Source: Megasphaera lornae (GTDB lineage Bacteria; Bacillota; Negativicutes; Veillonellales; Megasphaeraceae). From it: a stretch of DNA of 64,000 nt. Where the stretch lies: the NCBI RefSeq assembly GCF_000214495.1, contig NZ_AFIJ01000045.1:50467-114466 (forward strand), read 5' to 3'. The notes beneath the pieces are model-generated. The model did no database searches and had not been told where the DNA came from. It was given only the letters and a program-made list of their open reading frames with translations. The position numbers and the translations under genes are program-made. This document shows, in pieces, positions 1 through 8,732 of this stretch (its first letter is position 1; the number at the start of each line of letters is the position of its first letter).

Positions 1-2027
1 CCCATACCGTCAATCGGCGGGGGATTCATGCCGATCGTCATAGCTTCCGGAACCTCCATACCGTGCTTCATAATCTTTCCCGCCAGCATATAGGAAGATA
101 AATCCAACGTCGGTCGCTTACTCCAATCGTCCATGCCGATAAAAGCCGTCGCACTGTTCGGTTTGGGACCGCCCGCCAACACACTGAAGCCGATAACATT
201 CAACATTTGCGATACGCCCGGTTGTTGCCGTACCCACTGACTGAAACGCCGACTCACTTTTTCCGTCTCCTTTTGGGACATCCCTTCCGGCAAGGTCAAA
301 TTCATAATGACGAAACCGTTATCTTCCGGCGGTACAAATCCGGTCGGTAAAGACCGAAAAAACACCCCCGTCAGGCCTATCAAGAGCACCGGCACGAAGA
401 AACATAAAGCAAGATGTTTTTTTAAATGTACCAATTTGCCGCCATACCAATCGACCAACCGTTCAAAGCCGTAATTAAAGCGTGCAAATAACCCCCGAAT
501 ACCCTTGCCGGTACTGTCGGGAGGCGCTTCCCGCAACAACAGCGTACATAACGCCGGGGTTAACGTCAGGGCGACAAAAGCGGAAATCCCGACAGAAACG
601 GCAATCGTCAGGGCAAACTGCCGATACAATACGCCGCTCATTCCGCCGATAAACGCCACCGGCACAAAAACGGCCGCCAATACGCAAGCGACGCCGATAA
701 CCGGATTTTGCACATTTTTCATGGCCACCAGCGTTGCTTCTTTCGGCGGCCGATTGTTATATTTAATTTCATACTCCACCGCTTCAATGACCACAATCGC
801 ATCATCCACCAACAACCCGATCGCCAATACCATGGCAAATAAGGTCAGCGTATTAATAGAAAATCCCATAATTTTAAAGCACGCAAAGGTTCCCAATAAG
901 GATACTGGAACAGCCATTAAAGGAATCAATGTGGAACGGGGACTTTGCAAAAACAGAAACACAATAAAAGCGACTAACAGCAATGCTTCTATCAAGGTTT
1001 TCAACACTTCCTCAATAGACGCCTTCACAAATTTGGTGCTGTCATATACCACCTTATACGTCAAATCATCCGGAAATTTTTCTTGCGCTTTTTCCATTAC
1101 TTCCCGCACTTTACCTACGGTTTGCATCGCATTGGCATCGGCAGTCAGCGCCACCATAAAACCGACCGCCGGATGGCCGTTAAGATTGCTGTATACCGTA
1201 TAATCACGCGCTCCCAGTTGAACGTCCGCCACATCGCCGAGACGCACCGCCGTTCCCTCCGGATTCGCCCGTATAATCAGTTGTCGAAATTGGTCCGCCG
1301 TCTGCAGGCGCCCGTTCGCCCGTAACGTATATTGATAGGTTTGATCCGCCGGTGCCGGCATAGCCCCTACCGTGCCGACCGGAGCCTGTATATTTTGAGA
1401 CCGCAAGGCGGCCGCCACATCCATCGGCGTAACCTTGCAAATCGCCATTTTCATCGGATTTAACCAAATACGCATGGCATAATCGGCACCAAATTCCTGT
1501 ACATTCCCTACTCCGGGAACGCCTTTTACGGCATCTAAAAAATACTGTGCCGCATAACTTTTCATAAAGGTCTGATCATACGTACCGTGCGGCGATTCCA
1601 GCGCAAAAACCATCGCCATAGACGTCGTGGATTTTTGCACGGACACCCCGGCTTGCGCCACTTCCTGCGGCAACAGAGGGATAACCTGATTAATACGATT
1701 TTGCATATTTACAGCATCCATATCCGCATTGCTGCCGGAGTCAAACAGGGCTTGTAACGTATATATCCCGCTGTCATTGCTGCTGCTTTCAATACTTACC
1801 AAATGATCAATGCCGCTTAATTGTCGTTCAATCGTATTCGCCACGGTAGCACTGATACCTTCCGCATCCGCCCCCACATAAGAGGCCGTCACATGTACCT
1901 GCGGCGGCGTAACATTGGGATATTTAGCCACCGGCAGGGTAATTAACGCCAATACGCCCATAATCGTAATAAACAAAGAAATTACAATAGCTAACACCGG
2001 GCGTTTAATAAAAAATGCAGCAATCAT
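1..2027 (-). CDS. RND efflux pump inner-membrane permease (AcrB/MexB, HAE1 family), 3' part outside window
   Basis: Proton-driven inner-membrane pump subunit of a tripartite efflux system exporting drugs or other amphiphiles. The visible 675 residues start with the family's usual N-terminus (MIAAFFIKRPVLAIV, then a membrane segment) and continue through the large periplasmic porter region, transmembrane helices with VLAIGLLVDDAIVVIE (the helix carrying the paired acidic proton-relay residues), and the second half beginning near residue 560. HAE1 proteins are about 1,030-1,060 residues, so roughly 350 residues lie beyond base 1. An AGGAGG site overlaps the stop of the upstream fusion-protein gene, 11 bases away, so the two are translationally linked. 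The substrate cannot be read from the sequence. Confidence 0.95.
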   Translation of the reverse strand, partial: MIAAFFIKRPVLAIVISLFITIMGVLALITLPVAKYPNVTPPQVHVTASYVGADAEGISATVANTIERQLSGIDHLVSIESSSNDSGIYTLQALFDSGSNADMDAVNMQNRINQVIPLLPQEVAQAGVSVQKSTTSMAMVFALESPHGTYDQTFMKSYAAQYFLDAVKGVPGVGNVQEFGADYAMRIWLNPMKMAICKVTPMDVAAALRSQNIQAPVGTVGAMPAPADQTYQYTLRANGRLQTADQFRQLIIRANPEGTAVRLGDVADVQLGARDYTVYSNLNGHPAVGFMVALTADANAMQTVGKVREVMEKAQEKFPDDLTYKVVYDSTKFVKASIEEVLKTLIEALLLVAFIVFLFLQSPRSTLIPLMAVPVSLLGTFACFKIMGFSINTLTLFAMVLAIGLLVDDAIVVIEAVEYEIKYNNRPPKEATLVAMKNVQNPVIGVACVLAAVFVPVAFIGGMSGVLYRQFALTIAVSVGISAFVALTLTPALCTLLLREAPPDSTGKGIRGLFARFNYGFERLVDWYGGKLVHLKKHLALCFFVPVLLIGLTGVFFRSLPTGFVPPEDNGFVIMNLTLPEGMSQKETEKVSRRFSQWVRQQPGVSQMLNVIGFSVLAGGPKPNSATAFIGMDDWSKRPTLDLSSYMLAGKIMKHGMEVPEAMTIGMNPPPIDGM

Positions 2028-2038
2028 GCTCTCTCCTC

Positions 2039-3175
2039 CTACGACACCGTATCCCGTTCAATATCGGCCTTGGTCAGGACATGCGGTGACAACACCGCTC
2101 CCTCGGCTTTTTCATAACCGTCTACAATAACCACGTCGCCGGCTTTCACGCCGGACGTAATTACCCAAAATTTACCCGTTTTAGGGCCGACCTGTACTTC
2201 CTTCTTTTGCACCTGTCCCTGCCGATTTAAAACCGATAAGAAATATTTTCCCAGCATTTGCTGTACCGCCCGCTGCGGCACAAGCAACACCGGTTGCGCC
2301 GTTTGTCCCGTCAGCAAAATCGTTCCGTATAACCCGGGAATCAACAACTGCTGCGGATTGTCAAACACGGCCTTAACGACAATCGCGCCGCCGGCTTCAT
2401 TCAACCGCGGATCCATTTGTGCTATATGGCCGGTATACGGATATATGCTCCCGTCACTGAGGCGCAATTGTACCGCAGCGCCCCAAGTACCGGTACGATT
2501 TTTTTCTTTCATCCATTGTAAATAATCCTGTTCCGACAAAGAAAATTCCACAAATACAGGATTCGTCGAAGAAATCGTGACCAATGCTGTCGAACCGGCG
2601 GTCACATACGTACCTACCGGCACATCATCGACACTCAACTTACCGCTGAAAGGCGCATAAATAATCGTATCTTTCACATTATCGCGTGCCCGTTGCACCT
2701 GTGCCGCATTCGCTTGTACGACCGCTTCCTGTTGCCGCACGGCCGCTTCCCGATCCGTCACGGCTTGTGCCGCTGCGGCATCCTGTGCGGCCAAGGCCCG
2801 ATACCGATGGTAGTTCAGTTTTTGATTCGCCAACCCGGCAGACGCCTGTGCCTGCTCGGCCAACGCCGCCGCCAAAGCGGCATCATACTCCCGACTGTCC
2901 AAGCGAAATAACGGCTGTCCGGCTCGCACCGTCTGCCCGCCCTGCACAAATTTGACCAGCACCCGACCGGAAATACGGGAACGAATGGGCACCTGTGCCG
3001 CCGCCGCTACCGTACCGCTATACTCCGCCCGCAACGGCACCGTTTCCGCCGTCACCGTATACGTATTCACCCGAATCGGACCTTTCGGCAATCCCGGCGG
3101 TGCGCCGCATCCTGCCAACACTGCCGCCAACACAAAAACCAAACTCATCATTGCCGCCTTATACGTTCGTTTCAT
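2039..3175 (-). CDS. RND efflux membrane fusion protein (AcrA/MexA family lipoprotein)
   Basis: Periplasmic adaptor linking the RND permease to an outer-membrane channel. The 378-residue protein has a lipoprotein signal (basic start, hydrophobic stretch, LAGC lipobox near residue 20), so Cys23 or thereabouts should be lipidated. It then shows a biotinyl-lipoyl half-motif (SRISGRVLVKFVQGG, residues about 65-80), a long alpha-hairpin rich in Ala and Gln (about 100-165), the second lipoyl half (IIYAPFSGKLSVDDV), and beta-barrel and membrane-proximal domains. It lies between the TetR gene, which it overlaps by 17 bases, and the permease. No outer-membrane channel gene is visible here. Confidence 0.95.
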   Translation of the reverse strand: MKRTYKAAMMSLVFVLAAVLAGCGAPPGLPKGPIRVNTYTVTAETVPLRAEYSGTVAAAAQVPIRSRISGRVLVKFVQGGQTVRAGQPLFRLDSREYDAALAAALAEQAQASAGLANQKLNYHRYRALAAQDAAAAQAVTDREAAVRQQEAVVQANAAQVQRARDNVKDTIIYAPFSGKLSVDDVPVGTYVTAGSTALVTISSTNPVFVEFSLSEQDYLQWMKEKNRTGTWGAAVQLRLSDGSIYPYTGHIAQMDPRLNEAGGAIVVKAVFDNPQQLLIPGLYGTILLTGQTAQPVLLVPQRAVQQMLGKYFLSVLNRQGQVQKKEVQVGPKTGKFWVITSGVKAGDVVIVDGYEKAEGAVLSPHVLTKADIERDTVS

Positions 3176-3755
3176 GAATCCCGTTCCTCCCGTCCGCTTT
3201 CATGCCATACAGCAATACTTGTAAACATTGCGTCATATACTCAAAAAAAGAACACCGGTGCGCCGCGTTTTCCATGTACGCCAAACTTTCCGCGGCCGCC
3301 GCTTTAATCATATGCATACACAACGTGCAATCCACATCGCGCAAACTCCCTTCCCGCTGTGCCGCATGCAACAACTGTTCCAGCAAGTCCCAATTTCGTG
3401 CTTCCAACTCATGCAATTTCTCCCGCACTAAAGGCGCCCGCATCAACGCATCTTGAATACGACGCAGCGAAAACAGCTGTTCTTGTTGCGGCGATACCCG
3501 AAAAAACGAGAGAATCTTTTCTTCCGTCGTCAACGTCGAATCGGCCGCTAATTGCTTATGCGCCTCATACATTTCTCGGGCAAAGAAAAAGACAGCTTCC
3601 CAAATTAATTCCTGTTTGGAAGAAAACTGTTCATATACCGTACGTTTACTGATATGTAACCGTGCCGCCAACATGTCCATCCGAAACGCAGGGCCCTGCT
3701 CGCTTACTAACCGCAACGTTGCTTCTAAGAGCCGCCGCCGCAATACATCTTTCAT
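3159..3755 (-). CDS. TetR/AcrR family transcriptional regulator of the RND pump
   Basis: Probable local repressor of the pump operon it heads. The 198 residues have the TetR N-terminal helix-turn-helix: an opening helix (RRRLLEATLRLVSEQG) and the recognition motif LHISKRTVYEQFSSKQEL at about residues 30-48, the most conserved part of the family. The C-terminal ligand-binding half is divergent, with several Cys residues in its last third. Its 3' end overlaps the fusion-protein gene by 17 bases, so regulator, adaptor and pump form one transcription unit. An inverted repeat about 50 bases upstream is a candidate self-operator. Confidence 0.9.
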   Translation of the reverse strand: MKDVLRRRLLEATLRLVSEQGPAFRMDMLAARLHISKRTVYEQFSSKQELIWEAVFFFAREMYEAHKQLAADSTLTTEEKILSFFRVSPQQEQLFSLRRIQDALMRAPLVREKLHELEARNWDLLEQLLHAAQREGSLRDVDCTLCMHMIKAAAAESLAYMENAAHRCSFFEYMTQCLQVLLYGMKADGRNGIHETNV

Positions 3756-3801
3756 ACTATCGCCTTCTACCTTCCCGTCTTTCGCAATAAAACTATTTTC
3801 G

Positions 3802-3827
3802 TAAACTACAGTACCAATTTCAGTTTA
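3802..3827. promoter_or_regulatory. Candidate TetR operator (inverted repeat)
   Basis: The arms TAAACT and AGTTTA face each other across a 14-base spacer, 47 bases upstream of the TetR start. Size and position fit a TetR-type operator in the promoter of the pump operon. This is inferred from symmetry and position only. Confidence 0.35.
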
Positions 3828-3859
3828 ATATATTTTTTTTCAAAGTCAAACCCTACGAC

Positions 3860-3932
3860 AAAAAAGCACTTCGTCCGTTCTCTATGCTACTGTCGAATTA
3901 CACAAAAACCTAGAGAAAACAAAGTGCTTTTT
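3860..3932 (-). terminator. Large two-part stem-loop terminator after the WG-repeat gene
   Basis: Arms AAAAAAGCACTT (3860-3871) and AAGTGCTTTTT (3922-3932) pair, and a second nested pair TTCTCT/AGAGAA (3878-3883 and 3912-3917) closes the interior. Read on the minus strand it ends in a U run, 45 bases after the WG-repeat gene stops and before the TetR promoter region. Confidence 0.6.
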
Positions 3933-3976
3933 CTTCTTTATAGCCGCCTGCGCCGCTATGTTCCCCTGCCGGGCGG

Positions 3977-5464
3977 TTATACTAACTCTATTGCTTCGTA
4001 CAAAAAGGGCACGACAATTCTTCCGCGGCTGTCTACAACGCCCCATTTGCCTTCTTTTTTAACGGCACTGAGCCCGCGACGAAACGGCTTTACTGCCTGT
4101 AAGGTTTGCGGCGCGGCGGTATACACCGTTCTGCCGGTCCGCTCAATAATCCGATACGCGTGCTCCGTACCGTATACCCAGGTATAATCTTCTTCTCCCG
4201 ACGGCAGGATCCCGATCGTATCCGGCAACACTGCCTGCGGCGTTCCCGTACTTGCCTGTATCAACACCAACGACCGCCCTTCTTTAGCCGCCCACAGGGA
4301 GGGGCTTAAAAAGAAAACCGCCTCATATGTATCCGCCGACAGACGTTTTCCGGTTGCCAAAGACCACACCGTAATGCGTCCCGTTTTTTTATCTTCCAAC
4401 GCCGCCCGGCCGGAAACCAAATCCAACTGTTGCGGCACCAATCGGTATGCCCCGGGAGGAATAAGAATCTTCCCCTGTCGGTCCACAAACCGCAATTTCC
4501 CTTGATGCGAAATAAAGGTTCCCCATTCCGTCATAGGATACACGGCGTCGTAATTCGTATCAATCACAATCTTGCCGCTGCGATCCATATACCCCCGTTT
4601 TTCGCTTTGATACGTCACCGGAGTCGCCGCCGTAATCGTCATGCCTGCTGCAGAAAAACTATTTTGCAGGACCATCCCCGCCAAACGTCCCCGATTCACC
4701 CGGTGTTGTGTACGACGAAACTCCGCCAGTCCGTGCACAAAAGGTTTCACGCGGGAAGAAGGCGCAACAAATACGGGCTTTCCGGTTGCATCTACCGCCA
4801 CCACCTTGCCCTTTCCGGTTTTAACAAATCCCAATCCTTCCTGAAATGGCGTGAGCACTTCGGAAAAGATGGGCGGCGTAATCGGCTGCCCGGAAGGAGC
4901 CATCAACCCGTAACCTTTTTTGGCATGATAAAAATGAACATTTTCTTTCATTCTTCGTATTTCCGGGGCCGTGACCACTTTGCCATACGTCGTAATATGC
5001 CAAGTTTTTCCTTCCCAACCGGCGACAAACACGCCGTCCTCTTGATATTGCAACCGGTCATACCGCGGCGCGGTCGTAAACCGTCCGTGTTTTCCCAAGA
5101 TACCCCATTTTCCGTCTTCTTTCACCAAGGCCAACGCTCCGGCTTCATAGGCCCGATCATCGGCCGGCTTGACCGGCGCCTGCATCGGTAACAGCGGCAG
5201 CCCTTGCTTTGGTTGCCGCCCCGCATACACCCCGGCGCCCAATTCCGACGCCCATGTCGCCCCCGCCTGTACGTGTCGCCCGCGCCGCACCGTTTCCGTT
5301 CGTGCCGTCGTCGACGTACGGCTTTCCGTCACGGTAACCTTCGCCGTTTCCCGATGGCGATGAGTATATATCGTCGCCGGTTCGGTCGCCCCGCTTCCCG
5401 CCAAGGCGGCACCGCCGTACAATAAAAGCATCAATAAAAAAATCTTCTTATAGTTTCGTATCAT
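3977..5464 (-). CDS. Secreted WG-repeat protein
   Basis: The 495-residue protein begins with a Sec signal peptide (basic MIRNYKK, hydrophobic core, small residues near AALAGSGA at about 18-26), so it is exported. Most of the chain is repeats of the WG type: a Gly-Lys-Trp-Gly or Gly-Tyr-Gly turn, then an Asp/Ser-x-Gly-Lys/Arg turn, as in KEDGKWGILGKHGRF near residue 115, KKGYGLMAPSGQPI near 190, RGYMDRSGKIVI near 300 and KEGKWGVVDSRGRIVVP near the end. WG repeats form beta-structures of generally unknown function; some copies have lost the Trp. It is a stand-alone gene with its own SD (AAAGGAG) and terminator. A cell-envelope role is inference. Confidence 0.85.
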   Translation of the reverse strand: MIRNYKKIFLLMLLLYGGAALAGSGATEPATIYTHRHRETAKVTVTESRTSTTARTETVRRGRHVQAGATWASELGAGVYAGRQPKQGLPLLPMQAPVKPADDRAYEAGALALVKEDGKWGILGKHGRFTTAPRYDRLQYQEDGVFVAGWEGKTWHITTYGKVVTAPEIRRMKENVHFYHAKKGYGLMAPSGQPITPPIFSEVLTPFQEGLGFVKTGKGKVVAVDATGKPVFVAPSSRVKPFVHGLAEFRRTQHRVNRGRLAGMVLQNSFSAAGMTITAATPVTYQSEKRGYMDRSGKIVIDTNYDAVYPMTEWGTFISHQGKLRFVDRQGKILIPPGAYRLVPQQLDLVSGRAALEDKKTGRITVWSLATGKRLSADTYEAVFFLSPSLWAAKEGRSLVLIQASTGTPQAVLPDTIGILPSGEEDYTWVYGTEHAYRIIERTGRTVYTAAPQTLQAVKPFRRGLSAVKKEGKWGVVDSRGRIVVPFLYEAIELV

Positions 5465-5617
5465 CCTATTCTCCTTTATGCCGTACCCAAACCTCTCATA
5501 ACTGTACTATATCGCTGTACTTCCCATAGTATATCATGCAGAACAAAGACGAAAGAAGTATTTATTCTATGCCATATCGGTATACGTTATACATAAATAA
5601 GAAACCTGCCGCTCGGA

Positions 5618-6400
5618 TTACCGGTTACGTTGCTGCTCATACACATAATCGAGCAGCCATTTTTCAGGCGCCAACGAAGCATACGGAATCGCATATTCCA
5701 ACCACTTCGGATGTACACAAAACACATTCCTTTTTCCTTTTCGCATCCCTTCATAACCGGCAATCGCCGCTTCCATCGGCGCGGCTCCGCCATGGGCAAA
5801 TAATGCCGTACGCTCCAAATGCCCGCGAACCGTAAAGCCGGTCGCCAAAATTCCCGGCATCAAGCACGTCACGCCCACTCCGGTATGCGCGGTTTCTCTC
5901 CATAAGGCATTGGAAAAACTGGTCATATACGCTTTCGTCGCAAAATATACCGCTTGTAACGGTCCCGGCAACCGGGACGCAATGGAACTGACATTCAAAA
6001 TATTGCCCTTGCCTCGTTGTATCATGCCCGGCAAGAACAGCTTGCACAACCGGGTGGGCGTTTCCATATTCACCGTCATCATCTGCGTATCCTCTATATC
6101 GGCACGCGCGGCAAACTCTCCCTGTCCCCCGAAGCCGGCATTATTAATAAGGTACAAAATATCGCCGTACCGGGTACTGCACTGTGAAAAAATATAATCC
6201 GCCGCCTCGTGCCGTGCCAAATCCTGTACCAGGTACACTGCCCGTATGTGATACTCTTTTTGCAAGGCCGCACACTGCGAAGCCAACAACGCTTCTTTTC
6301 TGCCCACTAACACCAGATCGCCGCCGTATCGTGCATGTATCGCGGCAAAACAACGCCCCAGCCCGCCGTAGGCGCCGGTAATAAGTGCAATATGTCGCAT
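5618..6400 (-). CDS. SDR family oxidoreductase
   Basis: A 260-residue classical short-chain dehydrogenase/reductase. It has the nucleotide-binding glycine motif near the N-terminus (TGAYGGLGR, residues 8-16, where the family has TGxxxGxG), the NNAG structural motif near residue 90, a Ser in SSIAS near 140, and the catalytic YxxxK pair (YFATK) near 155. The DltE/YqjQ-like subgroup with a C-terminal extension is closest in look, but the substrate cannot be inferred. It stands alone between the WG-repeat gene and the divergently oriented CorA-like gene. Confidence 0.88.
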   Translation of the reverse strand: MRHIALITGAYGGLGRCFAAIHARYGGDLVLVGRKEALLASQCAALQKEYHIRAVYLVQDLARHEAADYIFSQCSTRYGDILYLINNAGFGGQGEFAARADIEDTQMMTVNMETPTRLCKLFLPGMIQRGKGNILNVSSIASRLPGPLQAVYFATKAYMTSFSNALWRETAHTGVGVTCLMPGILATGFTVRGHLERTALFAHGGAAPMEAAIAGYEGMRKGKRNVFCVHPKWLEYAIPYASLAPEKWLLDYVYEQQRNR

Positions 6401-6520
6401 ACTATCCCTCTTTTCTACTATTCAGTATAGCACAAAACCCCGGCTTCTTGCGGTCTTTCCCGCCTCTTGCGCCGGCAAAATTCCCGCCGGAAAGAAAATA
6501 TAAAAGGTGCCGCATTTAAC

Positions 6521-6549
6521 TTGACGAACCGCTTAAATATAGGTATATT
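6521..6549 (+). promoter_or_regulatory. Sigma-A type promoter of the CorA-like gene
   Basis: TTGACG (6521-6526) and TATATT (6544-6549) are 17 bases apart, 47 bases upstream of the start codon. Confidence 0.75.
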
Positions 6550-6559
6550 AATTAAAGTG

Positions 6560-6574
6560 TCATAATGATTATGC
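6560..6574. promoter_or_regulatory. Fur/PerR-family-like operator at the CorA-like promoter
   Basis: The perfect 13-base palindrome CATAATGATTATG (6561-6573) sits 11 bases after the -10 box, over the expected transcription start. It follows the 7-1-7 ATAAT-n-ATTAT core of Fur-family boxes, with the outer positions off consensus. A metal-responsive repressor is a reasonable guess from site and target together. Confidence 0.45.
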
Positions 6575-6595
6575 TATAAAAGGGGGGAGTGTCGA

Positions 6596-7549
6596 ATGTT
6601 ACAAGTATACAAACATATTAACGGACACTTAGAAAACAATATCTCCCTCGTAGCTGCCGAAAAAGGCTCGTGGATTCATGTCGTAAATCCCGATTCGGAA
6701 GATTTACAACTGGTTTCCATGGTCACCGAAATTCCTACAGATGTGCTGAAAACCGCCCTGGATACGGAAGAACGTTCGCACGTGGAATTGGAAGACGACT
6801 ATATTTTCGTCGTCATAAACATTCCCATTCTGTTGGAAAAAGACAGCTATGATACCTTGCCGTTAGGCATTTTCATTACAGAAGATTTTATTATTACCCT
6901 CTGTATTGAAGAAACCGATGTAATGCGTGCGTTTACGGAAAACAAGTACCCCTTGTTTTATACCTTCAAAAAAACACGCTTTTTATTTCAAATTTTATAT
7001 CGATCCGCCACGCTGTTTTTACGCTATTTATTACAAATCAATCGGCGTACGGATGACACGGAAAGCATGTTGCGTCATTCTATGCGCAACAAAGATTTTT
7101 TTCTGCTCTTGGAACTGCAAAAATCATTAACCTACTTCACTTCCGCCCTTCGCAGTAACGGCATTGTAATGGAGCGGCTGATGCGCCTGCGACGCAATGC
7201 CGGGCTGCATCACTTACTGAAAATGTACGAAGAAGATGAAGACTTGCTGGAAGATGTTATTATTGAAAACAAGCAGGCGATTGAAATGGTAGAAATGTAT
7301 TCCAATATTCTCATGAACATGTCCGATACGTTTGCTTCCATTATTTCCAACAATTTGAATATTGTCATGAAATTTTTGGCTTCCATTACCATTATTTTAG
7401 CCGTCCCGACTATTATCTTCAGTTTTTGGGGAATCAACGTGCCTCTCCCCTTTGCGCACAGTCCGCTCGGCTATCTGTATGTGATCGGCATTGCCTGTGT
7501 ATTTGCCGTCTTGGCGTTTCTCATGCTCTGGCGCAAAGATTTATTTTAA
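6596..7549 (+). CDS. CorA/ZntB-type divalent metal transporter with GIN in place of GMN
   Basis: A 317-residue member of the CorA family of pentameric inner-membrane metal channels. A large acidic N-terminal cytoplasmic domain and a long helical stalk precede two C-terminal transmembrane helices (about residues 255-280 and 290-310) and a basic tail (WRKDLF). The loop between the helices carries GINVPLP where Mg2+-transporting CorA proteins have the signature GMN. ZntB-type zinc transporters tolerate other residues at that position, so Mg2+, Zn2+ or Co2+ are all possible. It is the first plus-strand gene here, with SD GGGGGGAG, its own promoter, a Fur-like box and a strong terminator. Confidence 0.88.
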   Translation: MLQVYKHINGHLENNISLVAAEKGSWIHVVNPDSEDLQLVSMVTEIPTDVLKTALDTEERSHVELEDDYIFVVINIPILLEKDSYDTLPLGIFITEDFIITLCIEETDVMRAFTENKYPLFYTFKKTRFLFQILYRSATLFLRYLLQINRRTDDTESMLRHSMRNKDFFLLLELQKSLTYFTSALRSNGIVMERLMRLRRNAGLHHLLKMYEEDEDLLEDVIIENKQAIEMVEMYSNILMNMSDTFASIISNNLNIVMKFLASITIILAVPTIIFSFWGINVPLPFAHSPLGYLYVIGIACVFAVLAFLMLWRKDLF

Positions 7550-7567
7550 AAATCGACTTAACTGTAT

Positions 7568-7600
7568 AAAAAAAGCGACCTCTATAAAGGTCGCTTTTTT
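7568..7600. terminator. Bidirectional intrinsic terminator
   Basis: A GC-rich stem (GCGACCT/AGGTCGC) with a 4-base loop is flanked by A and T runs. It ends the CorA-like transcript on the plus strand and can serve the minus-strand gene at 7647-8045. Confidence 0.88.
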
Positions 7601-7646
7601 GGTATTCCTCGCCCGGATTGCCGCAAGTTGCAGGCAATACCGTCCC

Positions 7647-8045
7647 TTATGCCTGTAATTTTTCCGCAGTTTTACGAAAACCGTTTTCTTCCAACCAGGA
7701 AAAATCCTTTGTTTCCACTGCCGTTTTTAAATCTTTTACGCAAAGATTTTCCATTTGAACCGAAGCCTTGGTAGCCGTTAAATATTTCGTTTCTTCAAAA
7801 ATATAATCATCCATTTCCTGCTTATCCACTACCGTGGCCAATAAGAAAATAATATCTTCCGATTCTTGTTGTTGGGTCACAATATCCCGCCAATACGAAA
7901 ATTCCTCTTCAGTCATACAAAAAGCACCGTATTCATCGGTTTCCAAGCGTTCTTGAGCACACACAATTAATTTGGCATACTCTTTTCCCGTCAACCGATC
8001 ATATACCGCCAACTCTCGCGCTTCACCATTTACATATACCCGCAT
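7647..8045 (-). CDS. Hypothetical acidic cytoplasmic protein
   Basis: I do not recognise this 132-residue protein. It has no signal peptide or membrane segment, is acidic, and opens with a beta-rich stretch (MRVYVNGEARELAVYD) followed by predicted helices rich in Glu, Lys and Gln. The gene has a strong SD (GGGAGGAG) seven bases from the ATG and follows the rpmA terminator on the same strand. Codon use resembles its neighbours, so it is probably a real expressed gene, perhaps restricted to this lineage. Confidence 0.7.
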   Translation of the reverse strand: MRVYVNGEARELAVYDRLTGKEYAKLIVCAQERLETDEYGAFCMTEEEFSYWRDIVTQQQESEDIIFLLATVVDKQEMDDYIFEETKYLTATKASVQMENLCVKDLKTAVETKDFSWLEENGFRKTAEKLQA

Positions 8046-8069
8046 ACAGCCTCTCCTCCCTGTGTATAG

Positions 8070-8099
8070 AAAAAAAATCCCGCAGAAAAACTCTGCAGG
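8070..8099 (-). terminator. Terminator of the rplU-prp-rpmA operon
   Basis: CCTGCAG pairs with CTGCGGG (one G-U pair) across a 7-base loop and is followed by a run of seven U on the minus strand, 15 bases after rpmA. Confidence 0.85.
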
Positions 8100-8113
8100 A
8101 TCCTCTTACGTTC

Positions 8114-8404
8114 CTATGCTTCCGCTTCCAACGGATATACGCTTACTTTACGATTGCTGCGACCGGCGCGTTCAAACGCAACTTTTCCTGCTACCATGGC
8201 AAATAACGTATCATCTTTACCGATGCCTACGTTAGTGCCCGGATGGAAATGCGTGCCGCGCTGGCGAACGAGTATGTTACCCGCTTTTACGATGACACCG
8301 TCATGGCGTTTTACACCTAACCGTTTCGATTCGCTGTCGCGACCGTTACGTGTCGAACCTGTCCCTTTTTTATGAGCGAATAACTGCAAATCAAAGTTAA
8401 ACAT
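8114..8404 (-). CDS. rpmA: 50S ribosomal protein L27
   Basis: Large-subunit protein that reaches toward the peptidyl-transferase centre. The 96 residues have the L27 core ([20 protein letters not shown], and [10 protein letters not shown] in the middle). I place the start at the ATG of [10 protein letters not shown]: the SD GGGAGG is eight bases upstream, whereas an earlier in-frame GTG overlaps that SD. The N-terminus [10 protein letters not shown] is the Firmicute-type extension removed by the Prp protease after the Phe, exposing the AHKKG end. The ATG overlaps the end of prp by eight bases, coupling the two. Confidence 0.97.
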   Translation of the reverse strand: MFNFDLQLFAHKKGTGSTRNGRDSESKRLGVKRHDGVIVKAGNILVRQRGTHFHPGTNVGIGKDDTLFAMVAGKVAFERAGRSNRKVSVYPLEAEA

Positions 8405-8732
8405 TACGTCCACCTCCCGACGTTTCTAATGCAAGTACGACATAATCTCCGTACCGTGTTGTAATCTCCCGTAATCCTAAAATCATCGTATCCATGATAA
8501 CTTGTGTCCGTTCATCGGTTTTCTGCAGAGACACGGATAACGCGCCCGCTTTCACCGTATACGTCACTTGCTTCGCCGCATATTTCAACAGCCCCAATAA
8601 AGCGGTCTGTCCCAATGCCGATACGGCGGCACATACAATGTCCTGCCCCGCCTCGCCGTATTCGGCGTGTCCGGCAATAGAAAAAGCGGTATAGTTTCCG
8701 TTTACGTCCGCCTTTACATGAATCGTAATCAT
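8397..8732 (-). CDS. prp: Ribosomal-processing cysteine protease Prp
   Basis: Cleaves the N-terminal extension of ribosomal protein L27, an essential maturation step where L27 carries the extension. The 111 residues show both catalytic motifs: the His in [12 protein letters not shown] (about residue 22) and the Cys in [10 protein letters not shown] (about residue 34). It sits between its substrate gene rpmA and rplU, the conserved Firmicute arrangement. Its ATG shares a base with the rplU stop (TGATG), and its stop lies within the rpmA start, so the three genes are translationally coupled. Confidence 0.95.
   Translation of the reverse strand: MITIHVKADVNGNYTAFSIAGHAEYGEAGQDIVCAAVSALGQTALLGLLKYAAKQVTYTVKAGALSVSLQKTDERTQVIMDTMILGLREITTRYGDYVVLALETSGGGRNV

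Noticed and set aside
505-1203. 232-codon open frame on the plus strand within the RND permease
   Set aside because: Shadow of the real minus-strand gene, with the composition of an antisense frame.
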